Origin: Clostridiales bacterium
GTDB lineage: Bacteria > Bacillota > Clostridia > Clostridiales > Oxobacteraceae
Assembly: GCA_030016385.1 (NCBI GenBank)
Contig: JASEJN010000008.1
Coordinates: forward strand, 1 to 64,000
Direction: 5' to 3'
DNA length: 64,000 bases
A program made the translations under genes and the position numbers. Shown here piece by piece: positions 26,847 through 37,256 of this stretch. The stretch's first letter is position 1, and every line of letters begins with the position of its first letter. A model generated the notes under the pieces. That model made no database searches and was not told the DNA's origin. It saw only the letters and a program-made list of their open reading frames with translations.

Positions 26847-29201
26847 ATGCTAAACAAACTAAAAAACAATCTGTCTACGAAGATAATATTATGGTACATG
26901 TTGATTTTTATATTTGTAATTATCTCTACTGTGATAGTATTTTATTTTAGTTCAACCAAGAATCTTGAAAGCGAAGTTACAAATACCAATATAGCATTTT
27001 TAAAACAAATAAATCAAAATGTAGATATGATTTTAAAGGAAATAGACAAGGAAGCGATAAATTTTGTCCAGCAGCCTGAAGTAAGAATTTTTATGGATGG
27101 CAATTCTAGTGACAGTACGGATAATTACGAGAATAATTATAAATTGTCAAGTCAACTGATAAATCTTAAGTTTTCCAACAGCAATATCTATTCTATTTAT
27201 CTTTACTCAAATGTTAAAGGTAAAATATTGTCTGACACTGTAATGGAATCAAGCGATAATTTTTTTGATAACAATTGGATTAAAGATTATGAAAACATGG
27301 ATGGATATAATAAGTGGCTTTCGACTAGAAAAGTTATGGAGGATTCTCTTTTTTCTATTCAAAAAAATATAATCTCCCTGATAAGACTATATCCAATTTC
27401 CAACAGCGTGGGTTTTAGAAAGGGTGCGATGGTTGTAAATGTGGATGAAGATAAACTTTATAGCATTATCAAAAATGCCAGATCCCGTGATACGGATCAT
27501 ATATTTATAATGGATAAATCGGGTCACATTATAAGCCATGATACAAAGGATATGCTTTATAATGATTTGACTAATAACAATTATATATTCCAGATACTAA
27601 CAGGTCCTAAAGAAGGTTATTTAAATGAAAAAATAGACGGTATGAGATGTACTGTATTTTATATTACATCTTCCTATACAGGCTGGAAATATATAAGCAT
27701 AATCCCCAACGTAGAAGTAGATAAGCCTCTTGCTACTACGAGAAACGTACTGATTACCATCTCGCTATTCATGCTCGCCATAGGGTTAATAGCCATTGGC
27801 TTTGTCGGCAAGCTGACTACAAGGCCAATCGAAAGGTTTTTCCATTCTATAAGGCAAAATATAAAGGGTATTGGCATAAATGGGCAAATAGAGGATGAAT
27901 GCCAAAATCTTGACTATATGGAGAGAACCATAAATAACGTTATAAAAAATCATGAAAGCATGAGAAAGCAGATTACTGAAACCATGCCCATTATAAAGTG
28001 GGGGTTATTGACGGATTTGCTTATGGGGAATACTAAAAATATTGATGATATCAGGAAAAAAATTGCACTTGTAAATGTGAAATTATATCCGTCTAATTTT
28101 GCTGTAATGGTAGTGAGCATCGATAACAAAAATGAATTGGTAAATGATAAAAATGATAAGAATATTGATTTTTATATATATACAATTATTGAGAAGGCAG
28201 AAGATTTTATAAATCAGGAAAACCTTGGAGTAGGTATCGAAACGAGCAATGACAAAGCCGCAATCATAATGAGCTTTGAAACTGCTGATAATACAAGCAA
28301 CCAGATAAGAATATTGACTGTGGCAGAAGCTATTAAAGATTTTATGAATGTACATCTCAGTGTTTCCGTATCTATAGGTATAGGCTCATGTTATGAATGT
28401 ATGGACGATATTTATAAGTCTTATAATGAAGCAGTCGAGGCACTCAAATACAAGGTTATCATGGGTAACAACGCTATTATTTCAATTGATGATGTAAAAG
28501 TTCATGATGAACGTCAGCTCTATATGATATTGCCAATAATCGATTCAATAATTAGTTCTATAAGGTGTACAAATACCACAGAAACCCGAAAACAGATTTC
28601 AAGGATGTTTAATGAGGCTGTAAAGAAAAATATACCGCCGGATATTATAAGAGAATTTTGCATGCAGCTTGTAATGAAGGCTACTAAAGTAATGCTGGAT
28701 GCGGGAGTAGACATAACTCAGCTGACAAAACGCAACTACAACAACATATTTGAGGCGTTGATTCAGATGGAAACAATTGAACAAATGGAAGAATATATAC
28801 AAGGTATATTCAAAGAGTATATTGAAAAGATAGAGGAAAGAAGGCATCGGAAGGGGAATAATGAGCTTATTGAAAATATAATTTCATTTATACAATCAAA
28901 CTATATGAAATATGACCTGACTTTAAACTCTCTGGCAGAAACATTTGATATAAGTGTGCCTTATCTAAGCAAAGTATTTAAAGAAAGCATGGGGACCAAT
29001 TTTACTGATTATTTGATTTCAATAAGGATGGAAAAAGCCAAAAATTTGCTTACCCATACGGATTTTAAAATAAATGACATAGTAGAGAAAGTTGGATATG
29101 CTAATTGCCACAGCTTTATAAGGATATTTAAAAAATATACGGGCAAAACTCCAGGAGAATACAGGTCGGATACGAGAAATGGTACTTTTCAAAACAGATA
29201 A
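26847..29201 (+). CDS. Membrane-bound AraC-type one-component regulator
   Basis: This 784-residue protein has a transmembrane helix near residues 14-34 (LWYMLIFIFVIISTVIVFYF), an extracellular sensor of about 260 residues, a second helix near 300-322, a cytoplasmic middle region of about 330 residues, and an intact C-terminal AraC helix-turn-helix pair ending FKKYTGKTPGEYRSD. It is the same architecture as the gene at 11889, but complete. It sits before a pectin-fragment ABC locus and probably activates it when an extracellular sugar is sensed. The ATG follows GGAGGT. Confidence 0.9.
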   Translation: MLNKLKNNLSTKIILWYMLIFIFVIISTVIVFYFSSTKNLESEVTNTNIAFLKQINQNVDMILKEIDKEAINFVQQPEVRIFMDGNSSDSTDNYENNYKLSSQLINLKFSNSNIYSIYLYSNVKGKILSDTVMESSDNFFDNNWIKDYENMDGYNKWLSTRKVMEDSLFSIQKNIISLIRLYPISNSVGFRKGAMVVNVDEDKLYSIIKNARSRDTDHIFIMDKSGHIISHDTKDMLYNDLTNNNYIFQILTGPKEGYLNEKIDGMRCTVFYITSSYTGWKYISIIPNVEVDKPLATTRNVLITISLFMLAIGLIAIGFVGKLTTRPIERFFHSIRQNIKGIGINGQIEDECQNLDYMERTINNVIKNHESMRKQITETMPIIKWGLLTDLLMGNTKNIDDIRKKIALVNVKLYPSNFAVMVVSIDNKNELVNDKNDKNIDFYIYTIIEKAEDFINQENLGVGIETSNDKAAIIMSFETADNTSNQIRILTVAEAIKDFMNVHLSVSVSIGIGSCYECMDDIYKSYNEAVEALKYKVIMGNNAIISIDDVKVHDERQLYMILPIIDSIISSIRCTNTTETRKQISRMFNEAVKKNIPPDIIREFCMQLVMKATKVMLDAGVDITQLTKRNYNNIFEALIQMETIEQMEEYIQGIFKEYIEKIEERRHRKGNNELIENIISFIQSNYMKYDLTLNSLAETFDISVPYLSKVFKESMGTNFTDYLISIRMEKAKNLLTHTDFKINDIVEKVGYANCHSFIRIFKKYTGKTPGEYRSDTRNGTFQNR

Positions 29202-29219
29202 TCGATATATATAAATAGC

Positions 29220-29265
29220 AAGGATAGTTCATGATATTAAAAGATGTACATGAACTATCCTTTTT
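29220..29265 (+). terminator. Intrinsic terminator
   Basis: AAGGATAGTTCATG (29220-29233) pairs perfectly with CATGAACTATCCTT (29249-29262) and runs into TTTTT. It separates the membrane AraC gene from the transport locus. Confidence 0.92.
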
Positions 29266-29422
29266 GTTTTTAAAGAAAAGACTATTTGATTAAAAAAAGT
29301 TAATTAAGAAGAAATAAGAAAGGATACTTTAATTAAAAATATGCCATTTAAAAGGTGCGCGTGTGTATATAGAATGAAATTACAGAACATACTAAAAATT
29401 CGTTATAAGGAAGCGTATTAAA

Positions 29423-31177
29423 TTGGTACATATGAGTGAAAAAGAATATAAAAGTTTCATTAGGGCCCTTAATAAATGGAATGCATTATATGATGAAAAT
29501 GAAATGATGGTAAAAAAGCCTTTTTCTTCGCCAGGTTACCATACTAAATTAAAAGAAGAATTTGTACATCCTACAAGGGATTCTCTATCTTATGCGGTAG
29601 CGCTGCTCGACAGCGGGATAGAAAAATACAGGCTGAGAGCCATAGACATTCTGAAAAAAGTTATTTCTCTTCAGGATAAAAATCCATCACACGACACTTA
29701 TGGAATATGGTCGTGGTTTTATGAAGAACCATTAGATAAGATGTCGCCTCCAGATTGGAATTGGGCCGACTTTTGCGGAAAGGAACTGCTTCAGGTTGCA
29801 TCCGATCATAAGAGCAGAATTCCCGGGGACATATTTAACACGGTAAAATCTTCTATCCTCTGCGCATGTAAATCTATTATGAAAAGAAATATGGGGCCGC
29901 ACTATACAAATATATCCATTATGGGAACATATGTGACACTTTTTGCGGGAGAGCTTTTCGGCGAGGATGAAATATTTAGCTATGCAAAAAAGCGTCTCAT
30001 CGGCCTTCATAAATATAATATGGATAATGGAGATTTTACTGAATATAACAGCCCTACTTATACAATGGTGGCATTAGAGGATATATCAAGAATGTTAAAT
30101 CAGATAAAAGATAAAGAATGCATAAGGATGATCAAAGATTTAAATGACATAGGATGGAGATGCATGGCACATCATTTCCATCAACCTACAGGGCAATGGT
30201 CGGGGCCTCATAGCAGATGCTATTCTTCCATTCAGGGAAAAGAACTCTGGTCAAAAATACAGCTGTCTGTAGGAGAAGGACTTCAGTTACTTCCTGAGGA
30301 TGAGGTAGAGGCAGGCATTGAGACTTACAGAATAAGGCTGAGATGCCCGGATAAATACAAAGTATACTTTGAGAAATTTTGTGGTGCAAGAACTGAAAAA
30401 AGTATATATGTAAAAAAGAGTTCCGGAAGGAAAAGTGAAACTGCTATATGTTATATAGACAAATATTATTCTATCGGCACATTTTACAAATCTGATTTCT
30501 GGAATCAGAGGAGAGCATTTGTAGCTTACTTTGGTACAAGAGAAAGGCCAATATGCCTTCGACTCCGATGTCTTCATGACGGGTATGATTATTCTTCCGG
30601 AACTATTTGTAGCGTACAATCAAAGGGCAGAGTATTATCTGCGATCAATTTTGCAACAGATGGCGGCGATACCCACTGTAACCTCGATATGGTAGAAAAT
30701 GCTACTATAGGTGCAAAAGATCTGAGGTTAAGATTTGAGATTACCGGTTTAAGAGAAGAAAATGGGGTTCCCTCTAAATGGACTGATGGATGCATAAGCA
30801 TTGCATCGGAGAATGTAATTTTGAAACTGAAGGTCTTGTATAGTTCCTTCGGTGATAATGACATATGTTATAAGGTTCAAAATGAAGATGGGAAGATATA
30901 CCTTGATATTATCCTGTACAGCGGCGAGAAGAAAAACATATGCTTTAAAGATCTAAAAGCATCTTGCACTATGGCATTTTTTATTGGTTCTATAAAAGAG
31001 GATGTAGATGCTTCTGATGCTATATGCCAAATAAATGATAATAATATTAGAACAATATGGAAAGAGAATGATGAGGTATTAAAAATAGACTCTCCTGTAA
31101 AGTGTGGCACATTTGATACGCTTTACAGATCCTGCATAGGTTATGTGAATGATAAGGAGTTCGATGAAGATAGATAA
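29423..31177 (+). CDS. Putative polysaccharide-active enzyme, alpha/alpha-toroid-like
   Basis: I do not recognise a named family. The 584-residue protein has an alpha-helical first half with aromatic and charged motifs such as YGIWSWFYEEP, PDWNWADFCGKEL and GDFTEYNSPTYTMVALEDISRM, a pattern seen in alpha/alpha-toroid polysaccharide lyases and glycosidases. The second half is beta-rich, like the beta-sandwich of heparinase-type enzymes. No signal peptide is seen. The TTG at 29423 has AAGGAAG nine bases upstream. It leads a run of permeases, binding protein and oligogalacturonide lyase, so a role in breaking pectin-derived oligosaccharides is likely. Confidence 0.5.
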   Translation: MVHMSEKEYKSFIRALNKWNALYDENEMMVKKPFSSPGYHTKLKEEFVHPTRDSLSYAVALLDSGIEKYRLRAIDILKKVISLQDKNPSHDTYGIWSWFYEEPLDKMSPPDWNWADFCGKELLQVASDHKSRIPGDIFNTVKSSILCACKSIMKRNMGPHYTNISIMGTYVTLFAGELFGEDEIFSYAKKRLIGLHKYNMDNGDFTEYNSPTYTMVALEDISRMLNQIKDKECIRMIKDLNDIGWRCMAHHFHQPTGQWSGPHSRCYSSIQGKELWSKIQLSVGEGLQLLPEDEVEAGIETYRIRLRCPDKYKVYFEKFCGARTEKSIYVKKSSGRKSETAICYIDKYYSIGTFYKSDFWNQRRAFVAYFGTRERPICLRLRCLHDGYDYSSGTICSVQSKGRVLSAINFATDGGDTHCNLDMVENATIGAKDLRLRFEITGLREENGVPSKWTDGCISIASENVILKLKVLYSSFGDNDICYKVQNEDGKIYLDIILYSGEKKNICFKDLKASCTMAFFIGSIKEDVDASDAICQINDNNIRTIWKENDEVLKIDSPVKCGTFDTLYRSCIGYVNDKEFDEDR

Positions 31178-31222
31178 TTTGGGCTATGGCATATGATTTC
31201 AAGTTAGAAGGGGGAATATCAT

Positions 31223-32182
31223 TTGAGTGAAAAAACAGTTACAGTTCATAGAGGCAAAGGAATAGTAAAAGGGAAATCACCATTATTAAAAGCGATAGTT
31301 AGAGACAGGTATCTATATCTTTTTTTGGTTCCAATACTGGCATATTATATTGTTTTCAAGTATGGCCCCATGTATGGAGTAATAATAGCATTTAAAGATT
31401 TTAGATTTGCAGACGGTATACTTGGCAGTAAGTGGGTTGGATTTAAACATTTTCAAAGACTATTTACAAGTCGGGATTTTTTAATGATACTTAGAAATAC
31501 CCTACTTCTTAATATATATAGTGTTGTGTTTGCCTTCCCCATACCAATAATTCTTGCAATATTGCTAAACGAGATACGCTGCATTTTTTTCAAAAAAGTA
31601 TCACAGAGCTTATTTTATCTGCCGCATTTTATTTCATGGGTTGTTCTCGGGGGTATAGTGGTTGCACTTTTGTCTCCAAGCACAGGCGTTATTAATATCA
31701 TACTTTCCCGGGTATTCGGGATTAAACCCATATATTTTATGGCGAGCACGAAGTGGTGGCCTGTGGTATTTATACTATCAGGCATATGGCATGACGCAGG
31801 ATGGGGAACAATAATATTTTTGGCGGCAATAACAGGTATTAATACTGAACTTTATGAAGCTGCCGTACTGGATGGAGCCAATAAATTCCAGCAGATCTGG
31901 CATGTAACTCTTCCCGGGATACGGAGTACCATAGCAATTTTACTTATATTGAGAATGGGTTCCATGATGGATGTCGGCTTTGAGCAGATATTTATACTGC
32001 AAAATGGTGCGGTTACCAATGTCGCTGAGGTTATAAGCACATATGTGTATAGACTTGGAATACAGGGTATGCAATACAGTTATACTACGGCCCTGGGACT
32101 TTTTCAATCTGTTATAAGCATGATACTGGTTTTGGGTTCCAACAAAATAATAAAGGCTATGGGAGAAACAGGGCTTTGGTAA
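31223..32182 (+). CDS. Sugar ABC transporter permease, LplB-like (second locus)
   Basis: This 319-residue permease has about six transmembrane helices beginning YLYLFLVPILAYYIVFKYGP, and the ATPase-contact loop EAAVLDGANKFQQIWHVTLPG. The C-terminal half ends NKIIKAMGETGLW, typical of LplB. A TTG at 31223 follows GAAGGGGG. It is 45 bases downstream of the putative polysaccharide enzyme and 13 bases before its partner permease. Confidence 0.93.
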   Translation: MSEKTVTVHRGKGIVKGKSPLLKAIVRDRYLYLFLVPILAYYIVFKYGPMYGVIIAFKDFRFADGILGSKWVGFKHFQRLFTSRDFLMILRNTLLLNIYSVVFAFPIPIILAILLNEIRCIFFKKVSQSLFYLPHFISWVVLGGIVVALLSPSTGVINIILSRVFGIKPIYFMASTKWWPVVFILSGIWHDAGWGTIIFLAAITGINTELYEAAVLDGANKFQQIWHVTLPGIRSTIAILLILRMGSMMDVGFEQIFILQNGAVTNVAEVISTYVYRLGIQGMQYSYTTALGLFQSVISMILVLGSNKIIKAMGETGLW

Positions 32183-32195
32183 AGGGGGAGAGGTT

Positions 32196-33089
32196 TTGAC
32201 TATTAAAAAATCTACCGGTGAAAAGATATTTATTGTGATCAATTATATATTTATAGGTCTTTGTTCTTTTATTGCGCTTTATCCTTTTATACAGATAGTT
32301 GCGACTTCATTCAGCAGCAGTCGTGCTGTATCTTCAGGGGAAATATTCTGGAGGCCTGTGGAATTTAATGTTCTTGCATATAAACAATTGCTCCAAGACG
32401 GCCAGATATTTGTTGCCATGAAGAATACTGTGATTTTAACCGTTGTCGGCACAATAATAAATATGTCGGCAACAGTGCTTGCTGCTTACTCGTTATCGAA
32501 AAAGAGGTTAAAGGGAAGAAAGGTTTTCTTATTGATAATTATTTTTACAATGCTCTTTAACGGAGGATTGATTCCAAATTTTATATTGATAAAAAATCTG
32601 GGCCTTATGAACAAGTATGCGGGGTTATGGCTTATGGGGCTTATAAGTACGTACAATATGTTTGTAATGAAAACTTTTTTTGAAGGCCTCCCGGATAGCT
32701 TGGAGGAGGCAGCCGCGATAGATGGGGCAAATGACATTCAAATACTTGTGCGTATAGTAATACCTCTCTCCCTTCCGATGCTTGCCACGCTCACGCTATT
32801 CTATGCTGTAGGATGGTGGAACTCATATTTTAATGCGATGATTTATATTACAAGCACGGGCAAGATGCCTTTGATGGTGAAACTCATGCAGATGCTCGAT
32901 ATGGCACAGATGATAATGATAAATACAAATCTTTCCGGAGGAACTGAAGGTATCATAGAAAATACTGTAGCGCCTGAAACTCTGAAAGCTGCATCAATAG
33001 TCATAGCAACACTTCCAATACTCTGTATATATCCATTCCTTCAGAAATATTTCGTAAAGGGTGTATTGATAGGCTCTATAAAGGGTTGA
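32196..33089 (+). CDS. Sugar ABC transporter permease, YtcP-like (second locus)
   Basis: This 297-residue permease is the partner of the gene before it. It has about six transmembrane helices, the loop EEAAAIDGANDIQILVRIVIPL for ATPase contact, and the typical end PFLQKYFVKGVLIGSIKG. The TTG start at 32196 is preceded by GGGGGAGAGG. Confidence 0.93.
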   Translation: MTIKKSTGEKIFIVINYIFIGLCSFIALYPFIQIVATSFSSSRAVSSGEIFWRPVEFNVLAYKQLLQDGQIFVAMKNTVILTVVGTIINMSATVLAAYSLSKKRLKGRKVFLLIIIFTMLFNGGLIPNFILIKNLGLMNKYAGLWLMGLISTYNMFVMKTFFEGLPDSLEEAAAIDGANDIQILVRIVIPLSLPMLATLTLFYAVGWWNSYFNAMIYITSTGKMPLMVKLMQMLDMAQMIMINTNLSGGTEGIIENTVAPETLKAASIVIATLPILCIYPFLQKYFVKGVLIGSIKG

Positions 33090-33138
33090 TATTAAGTTTA
33101 CAAGCTTAATATATAAAATAAATTAAGGAGGAATAAAA

Positions 33139-34722
33139 ATGAAGTTGGAGAAATTCAAAAGGGTTGTTTCAGTATTACTTATGGTCCTTATGGTATTAAT
33201 TATGCCAGGGTGTGGAAGCAAACCGGGGAATAAAGAAGGAGGCAATGCCGGTTCTAATTCTGCAGACCAGTATGATAAGCTACCTAAGGAGGTAAGCGCT
33301 ATCATATTAGACAGAGGACAGGTTCCAGCCTCGGAAGGAACATATGAGGAAAACCGCTGGACAAAATACATCAATCAAAATTCAGGCGTTAAGGTAAAAT
33401 GGGTACCTGTACCAAGGACTCAGGATATTCAAAAAATGAATACGCTTATTGCCTCCGGACAGGCTCCGGATCTTCTCTGGGAATATAGCAGGGATTATAT
33501 ATCACAACTAGTTGACCAGGGAGCACTTCAGCCTATAGATGAATATATACAAAAATACAGCATAGCGTATAAAAACTATCTTGCTAAAAATTCGGAATTA
33601 AAACCCTATGTTACTTTTAATAATAAAATGTATGCTTTCACAAGCAAAAGAGGGATAGATTCAATAGCTAACCATGCTATGTGGATCAGACAGGATTGGC
33701 TTGACAAACTGGGCCTTAAAATGCCGACTACCGACGAAGAGTTATTTAAAGTTGCAGAAGCTTTCAAGAATCAGGATCCGGACGGTAATGGCAAAGCGGA
33801 TACCTATGGATTCGCATTCAACTATAATATGGCCGGTATAGTTTCCGCTCTATATGGAGCTGCATGGAATATTGTAGATAATGGTAAAATAATCAATCCG
33901 TTAAACACGGAAAGATATAAAGACGTGTTGGCATTTAGAAAAAAAATGTTCGATGAAGGTTTAATAGACAAGGAATTTATAACAGATACAAACTTTACAA
34001 GAGAGAGGCAGATTTGGGTTACCGGTAAAGCAGGAATATATTTTGGCGGATGGAATATGGGAAATGAGTGGAAAGATTTAAAGAAGAATGTCCCTAACGC
34101 TCAAATGGTACCGCTTGAATCGGTGTCGACCAAGTACGGCAAGTTTGGAATGTGGCAGGAACCCCCTGCGAATCGTATAATAGGTGTCAATAAGGATGCA
34201 AAGAATCCAAAGGCTATTGTACAGTTAATGGATTGGCTGATTGACAAGGGATGGTTTACCATAACGTTTGGTATAGAAGGCAGCAACTATAAGATGGTAA
34301 ATAATGTACCGCAGGCTATAGATGCTGATAAAAACAGAACTGAGCTTGGATATTCAGGTGAATATGCGCTCATAAGCCAGTTAGATCCGAAAGCTGATTG
34401 GTTTCCTATAATGGCTGCATCGGATGCTATGTCCCAGGAATATGCCAAAGTTGAATCGCTGTCTCTTGAGACACAGCTTAAGAATAAATTCCCAAGGACA
34501 ACGCCTTATAATCCTACAAGCACTGATATATCTCAACTTAGTACTGAATTTCAACCGATACAAGCAGATATTGAGACAAAAGTAGTGACGGGTGGAAGCA
34601 AATATACTGTTGATTGGGGAATAGAGCAGTTGCGCAATGAGAGAAAGCGTCTTGGCGGTGATAAAGTAGATGCATATGTCCAGGAATGGTATGATAAAAA
34701 CAAGGAAAGTTTTTCAAAGTAG
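33139..34722 (+). CDS. Sugar-binding lipoprotein of ABC importer, LplA-like (second locus)
   Basis: This 527-residue solute-binding protein has a signal peptide ending in a lipobox at Cys25 (LIMPGC), then a Gly/Asn/Ser-rich linker and a large type I binding fold. It shows WTKYINQNSGVKVKW near residue 74 and a calcium-binding-like DPDGNGKAD loop near residue 213. It is 49 bases downstream of its permeases. The next gene, an oligogalacturonide lyase, points to oligogalacturonides as cargo. Confidence 0.93.
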   Translation: MKLEKFKRVVSVLLMVLMVLIMPGCGSKPGNKEGGNAGSNSADQYDKLPKEVSAIILDRGQVPASEGTYEENRWTKYINQNSGVKVKWVPVPRTQDIQKMNTLIASGQAPDLLWEYSRDYISQLVDQGALQPIDEYIQKYSIAYKNYLAKNSELKPYVTFNNKMYAFTSKRGIDSIANHAMWIRQDWLDKLGLKMPTTDEELFKVAEAFKNQDPDGNGKADTYGFAFNYNMAGIVSALYGAAWNIVDNGKIINPLNTERYKDVLAFRKKMFDEGLIDKEFITDTNFTRERQIWVTGKAGIYFGGWNMGNEWKDLKKNVPNAQMVPLESVSTKYGKFGMWQEPPANRIIGVNKDAKNPKAIVQLMDWLIDKGWFTITFGIEGSNYKMVNNVPQAIDADKNRTELGYSGEYALISQLDPKADWFPIMAASDAMSQEYAKVESLSLETQLKNKFPRTTPYNPTSTDISQLSTEFQPIQADIETKVVTGGSKYTVDWGIEQLRNERKRLGGDKVDAYVQEWYDKNKESFSK

Positions 34723-34813
34723 GAAATATAAAATATGACAGTGGCAAGTCTGATTCATAGGTAAAATATATAAAAATGTGTATTCTTTTGCTTGGGGAAT
34801 GGAGGTCAAAAAT

Positions 34814-35917
34814 TTGGGCAAAGGCCAAAAGTCTGTAAATATATTTAAAAAATATAATGATAAATATACGGGAAGGAAAGTCGTAAGGCTCACATCAGAT
34901 AAATATATAAGCCATCATCCATATTTCTATAATAAAATGATAACGAATGATGGAAGGTATTTGATATATGCAAGTAATAGGGACGGCAATAGGAACTATT
35001 ACAAACTTGATTTAATGAATGGCGCGAATATACAGCTTACGGATGGTTATGAAATCGATGACTTCAGTGCATGTCTTTCAGGAAACGATAAATTTTTATT
35101 TTATATTAACGGAGATTCTGTAATAAGACTTGATATGGATTCATTGAATGAAGAAATTATTTACAAAACGCCTGAGAAATGGAAAATAGGTGCGTTTGGA
35201 ATGAGCTCTGACGATAAATTCATGCTTGTCAATGAAATGAATAAGAAGGACATTGTACAGAATAATAACTGGTCTGCTTTTGAAACTCAATGGGCCGTAA
35301 AACCGAACTGCCGCCTGATATATATCGATGTAGATAATAAAAGGAGCAGGGTTATTCATGAAGAGGCCCACTGTTGGCTCGGACATCCTCAAATAAGGCC
35401 GCATAATAATAACGTTCTCATGTTCTGCCATGAAGGTCCGGGAACTAAAATAGATGCGAGAATATGGCTTATCAATTCTGATGGCACTAATTTAAGATGT
35501 GCCACGCCAAAAGAACCGGATGAGGTGGTTACTACGCATGAATACTGGATAAATAATGGTTCAAAAATAGCATTTATGCACAGGCAAATAAATGGCCGCA
35601 CTACTATAAGATATGTTGATCCTATTACTTTGAAAATAAAAGAATTAATGGAGTGCTCGAATTATTGTCATTTTACCTCGGATTCAAAAAATACAATAAT
35701 TGTTGGGGATGCCCAACCGCCTGTAGAACCGTTTCTTTTTATAGTTGATGTCGCAAGTAGAAAAGAAGAGAAATTATGCTTCCATGGCACGAGCTGGAAA
35801 AGTTATGGCTCAACTCAGGACTGTCATCCTCATCCAGCTTTTACGCCGGATGAAAATGCTATCATTTTTACTTCAGATATGGATGGGAAGCCATGTGTTT
35901 ACAAAGTAGAAATATAG
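34814..35917 (+). CDS. Oligogalacturonide lyase, PL22-like
   Basis: This cytoplasmic beta-propeller enzyme cleaves short oligogalacturonides to 5-keto-4-deoxyuronate. The 367-residue protein shows repeated propeller blades (YLIYASNRDGNRNYYKLDL, IIFTSDMDGKPCVYKVEI). The metal-site pattern of the family is present: TTHEYW with a probable catalytic His, YCHFTSD with a His about 44 residues later, and QDCHPHP giving the Gln-x-x-His-x-His ligands. The TTG at 34814 is preferred because GGAGG at 34801-34805 precedes it; a GTG 36 bases earlier has no ribosome site. Confidence 0.9.
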   Translation: MGKGQKSVNIFKKYNDKYTGRKVVRLTSDKYISHHPYFYNKMITNDGRYLIYASNRDGNRNYYKLDLMNGANIQLTDGYEIDDFSACLSGNDKFLFYINGDSVIRLDMDSLNEEIIYKTPEKWKIGAFGMSSDDKFMLVNEMNKKDIVQNNNWSAFETQWAVKPNCRLIYIDVDNKRSRVIHEEAHCWLGHPQIRPHNNNVLMFCHEGPGTKIDARIWLINSDGTNLRCATPKEPDEVVTTHEYWINNGSKIAFMHRQINGRTTIRYVDPITLKIKELMECSNYCHFTSDSKNTIIVGDAQPPVEPFLFIVDVASRKEEKLCFHGTSWKSYGSTQDCHPHPAFTPDENAIIFTSDMDGKPCVYKVEI

Positions 35918-35955
35918 CACTTTGGATGCAGTCAAATAGACATTAAACTTATGGA

Positions 35956-36020
35956 TAACGGTTGATCTTATGAATGTATATTTTTTATATGCATCCAGAT
36001 CCTGCCGTTATCTTTTTTAT
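35956..36020 (+). terminator. Probable terminator after the pectin locus
   Basis: GATAACGG (35956-35963) pairs with CCGTTATC (36007-36014), followed by TTTTTT. A second pairing, GGATGCA near 35926 with TGCATCC near 35992, is an alternative fold. The long loop makes this moderate. Confidence 0.5.
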
Positions 36021-36074
36021 ATCATATCGATTTTGATAAAATATATAATCGAGTAAGAAAATAGATAGCTAACT

Positions 36075-37256
36075 TTATGTTGTATAATCCCTGTCGACAG
36101 TTATTACAGCATCGTAGGCAGGGTGCTTTTTTTTGATCTCTTTAGTTAATTCTTGTTTTAAAAGTTCCTTCTTCGCAGGCGAAACTTTTATTCCGAAAGG
36201 GATTACAATATCGAATATAAGATTTTTATCTTTTCCTTTACCGACTACCCGGAAGTCGTGCATAGATCCGATTTCGGGAAATTTTTTGAGAATGGCCAAC
36301 ACTTCTTCCTTTGCATCCGATATCTCTTTTGAATCGTTGCATACAGGATCCATGTGTATTACTGTAAAAATGTTAAGCTTATTTGTTATCTCTTTTTCGG
36401 TTTTATCTATTTCAGAATGCAATGTCATTATATCCACATTATAAGGGACTTCTGCATGAAATGAAGCCATGCATCTCCCTGGCCCATAGTTGTGTATTAC
36501 AAGGTCGTGGATTCCGATTATCAGTTTATGGCTTAAAGCAAGCCTTTTGATTTCCTTTACAAGGGTCGGATCCGGAGCCTCGCCCAAGAGAGGGTCTATA
36601 GTATCTTTCATTATAGATATACCGGACATGATAATCGCAAATGCAATCAGTACGCCAACATATCCATCAATATGGATATGCAGAAAACCTGATATGATCA
36701 TCGACAGCACGACTCCGCTCAAAGTAAAGACATCGTTCAACGAATCCGCTCCGGCAGCTTTTAGGGCGGAAGAATTAATCTTTTTACCTATATACTTATT
36801 GAGATGGCTCAAATACAACTTAAGAGGTATCGCAAGTAGAATGATGAGGAAGAATATAATATTAAATTTTACATCTTGAGGCTTGAGTATTCTCGAAAAT
36901 GAACTACTTATGAATCTTACGCCAACCAGCAATATTAGTGAGGCTACCAGCATGGCTGACAAATACTCTATGCGTCCGTGCCCGAAAGGGTGTTCTTTAT
37001 CGGCGGGTTTATTGGAAAGTTTAAATCCCGCAAGAGTTATTACGGACGAAGATGCATCCGAAAGCTTGTCAAAAGAATCCGCCGTTACGGCTATGCTGTT
37101 TACCAGGATGCCTATTATAAACTCTATTAAGAAAAGCATGGAGTTAATGATCAAGCCTATTATGCTTACCAAGGTGCCATAAGACTGACGCACACTTCTA
37201 TTCTCAATGTCCTTGTAATTTTTTATGAACTTTTTCGTTATAAATTCAATAAACAT
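36075..37256 (-). CDS. Cation diffusion facilitator, manganese-type motifs
   Basis: This 393-residue CDF antiporter exports divalent metal ions. It has six predicted transmembrane helices, then a cytoplasmic domain with HDLVIHNYGPGR and a further C-terminal extension. In helix 2, where zinc exporters have H-x-x-x-D, this protein has D-x-x-x-D (TADSFDKLSD). Helix 5 also has D-x-x-x-D (GADSLND). D-x-x-x-D at both sites is typical of manganese exporters (MntE-like), so Mn(II) is the best guess. The ATG follows AAGGTGAT. It stands alone between two sugar loci. Confidence 0.9.
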   Translation of the reverse strand: MFIEFITKKFIKNYKDIENRSVRQSYGTLVSIIGLIINSMLFLIEFIIGILVNSIAVTADSFDKLSDASSSVITLAGFKLSNKPADKEHPFGHGRIEYLSAMLVASLILLVGVRFISSSFSRILKPQDVKFNIIFFLIILLAIPLKLYLSHLNKYIGKKINSSALKAAGADSLNDVFTLSGVVLSMIISGFLHIHIDGYVGVLIAFAIIMSGISIMKDTIDPLLGEAPDPTLVKEIKRLALSHKLIIGIHDLVIHNYGPGRCMASFHAEVPYNVDIMTLHSEIDKTEKEITNKLNIFTVIHMDPVCNDSKEISDAKEEVLAILKKFPEIGSMHDFRVVGKGKDKNLIFDIVIPFGIKVSPAKKELLKQELTKEIKKKHPAYDAVITVDRDYTT

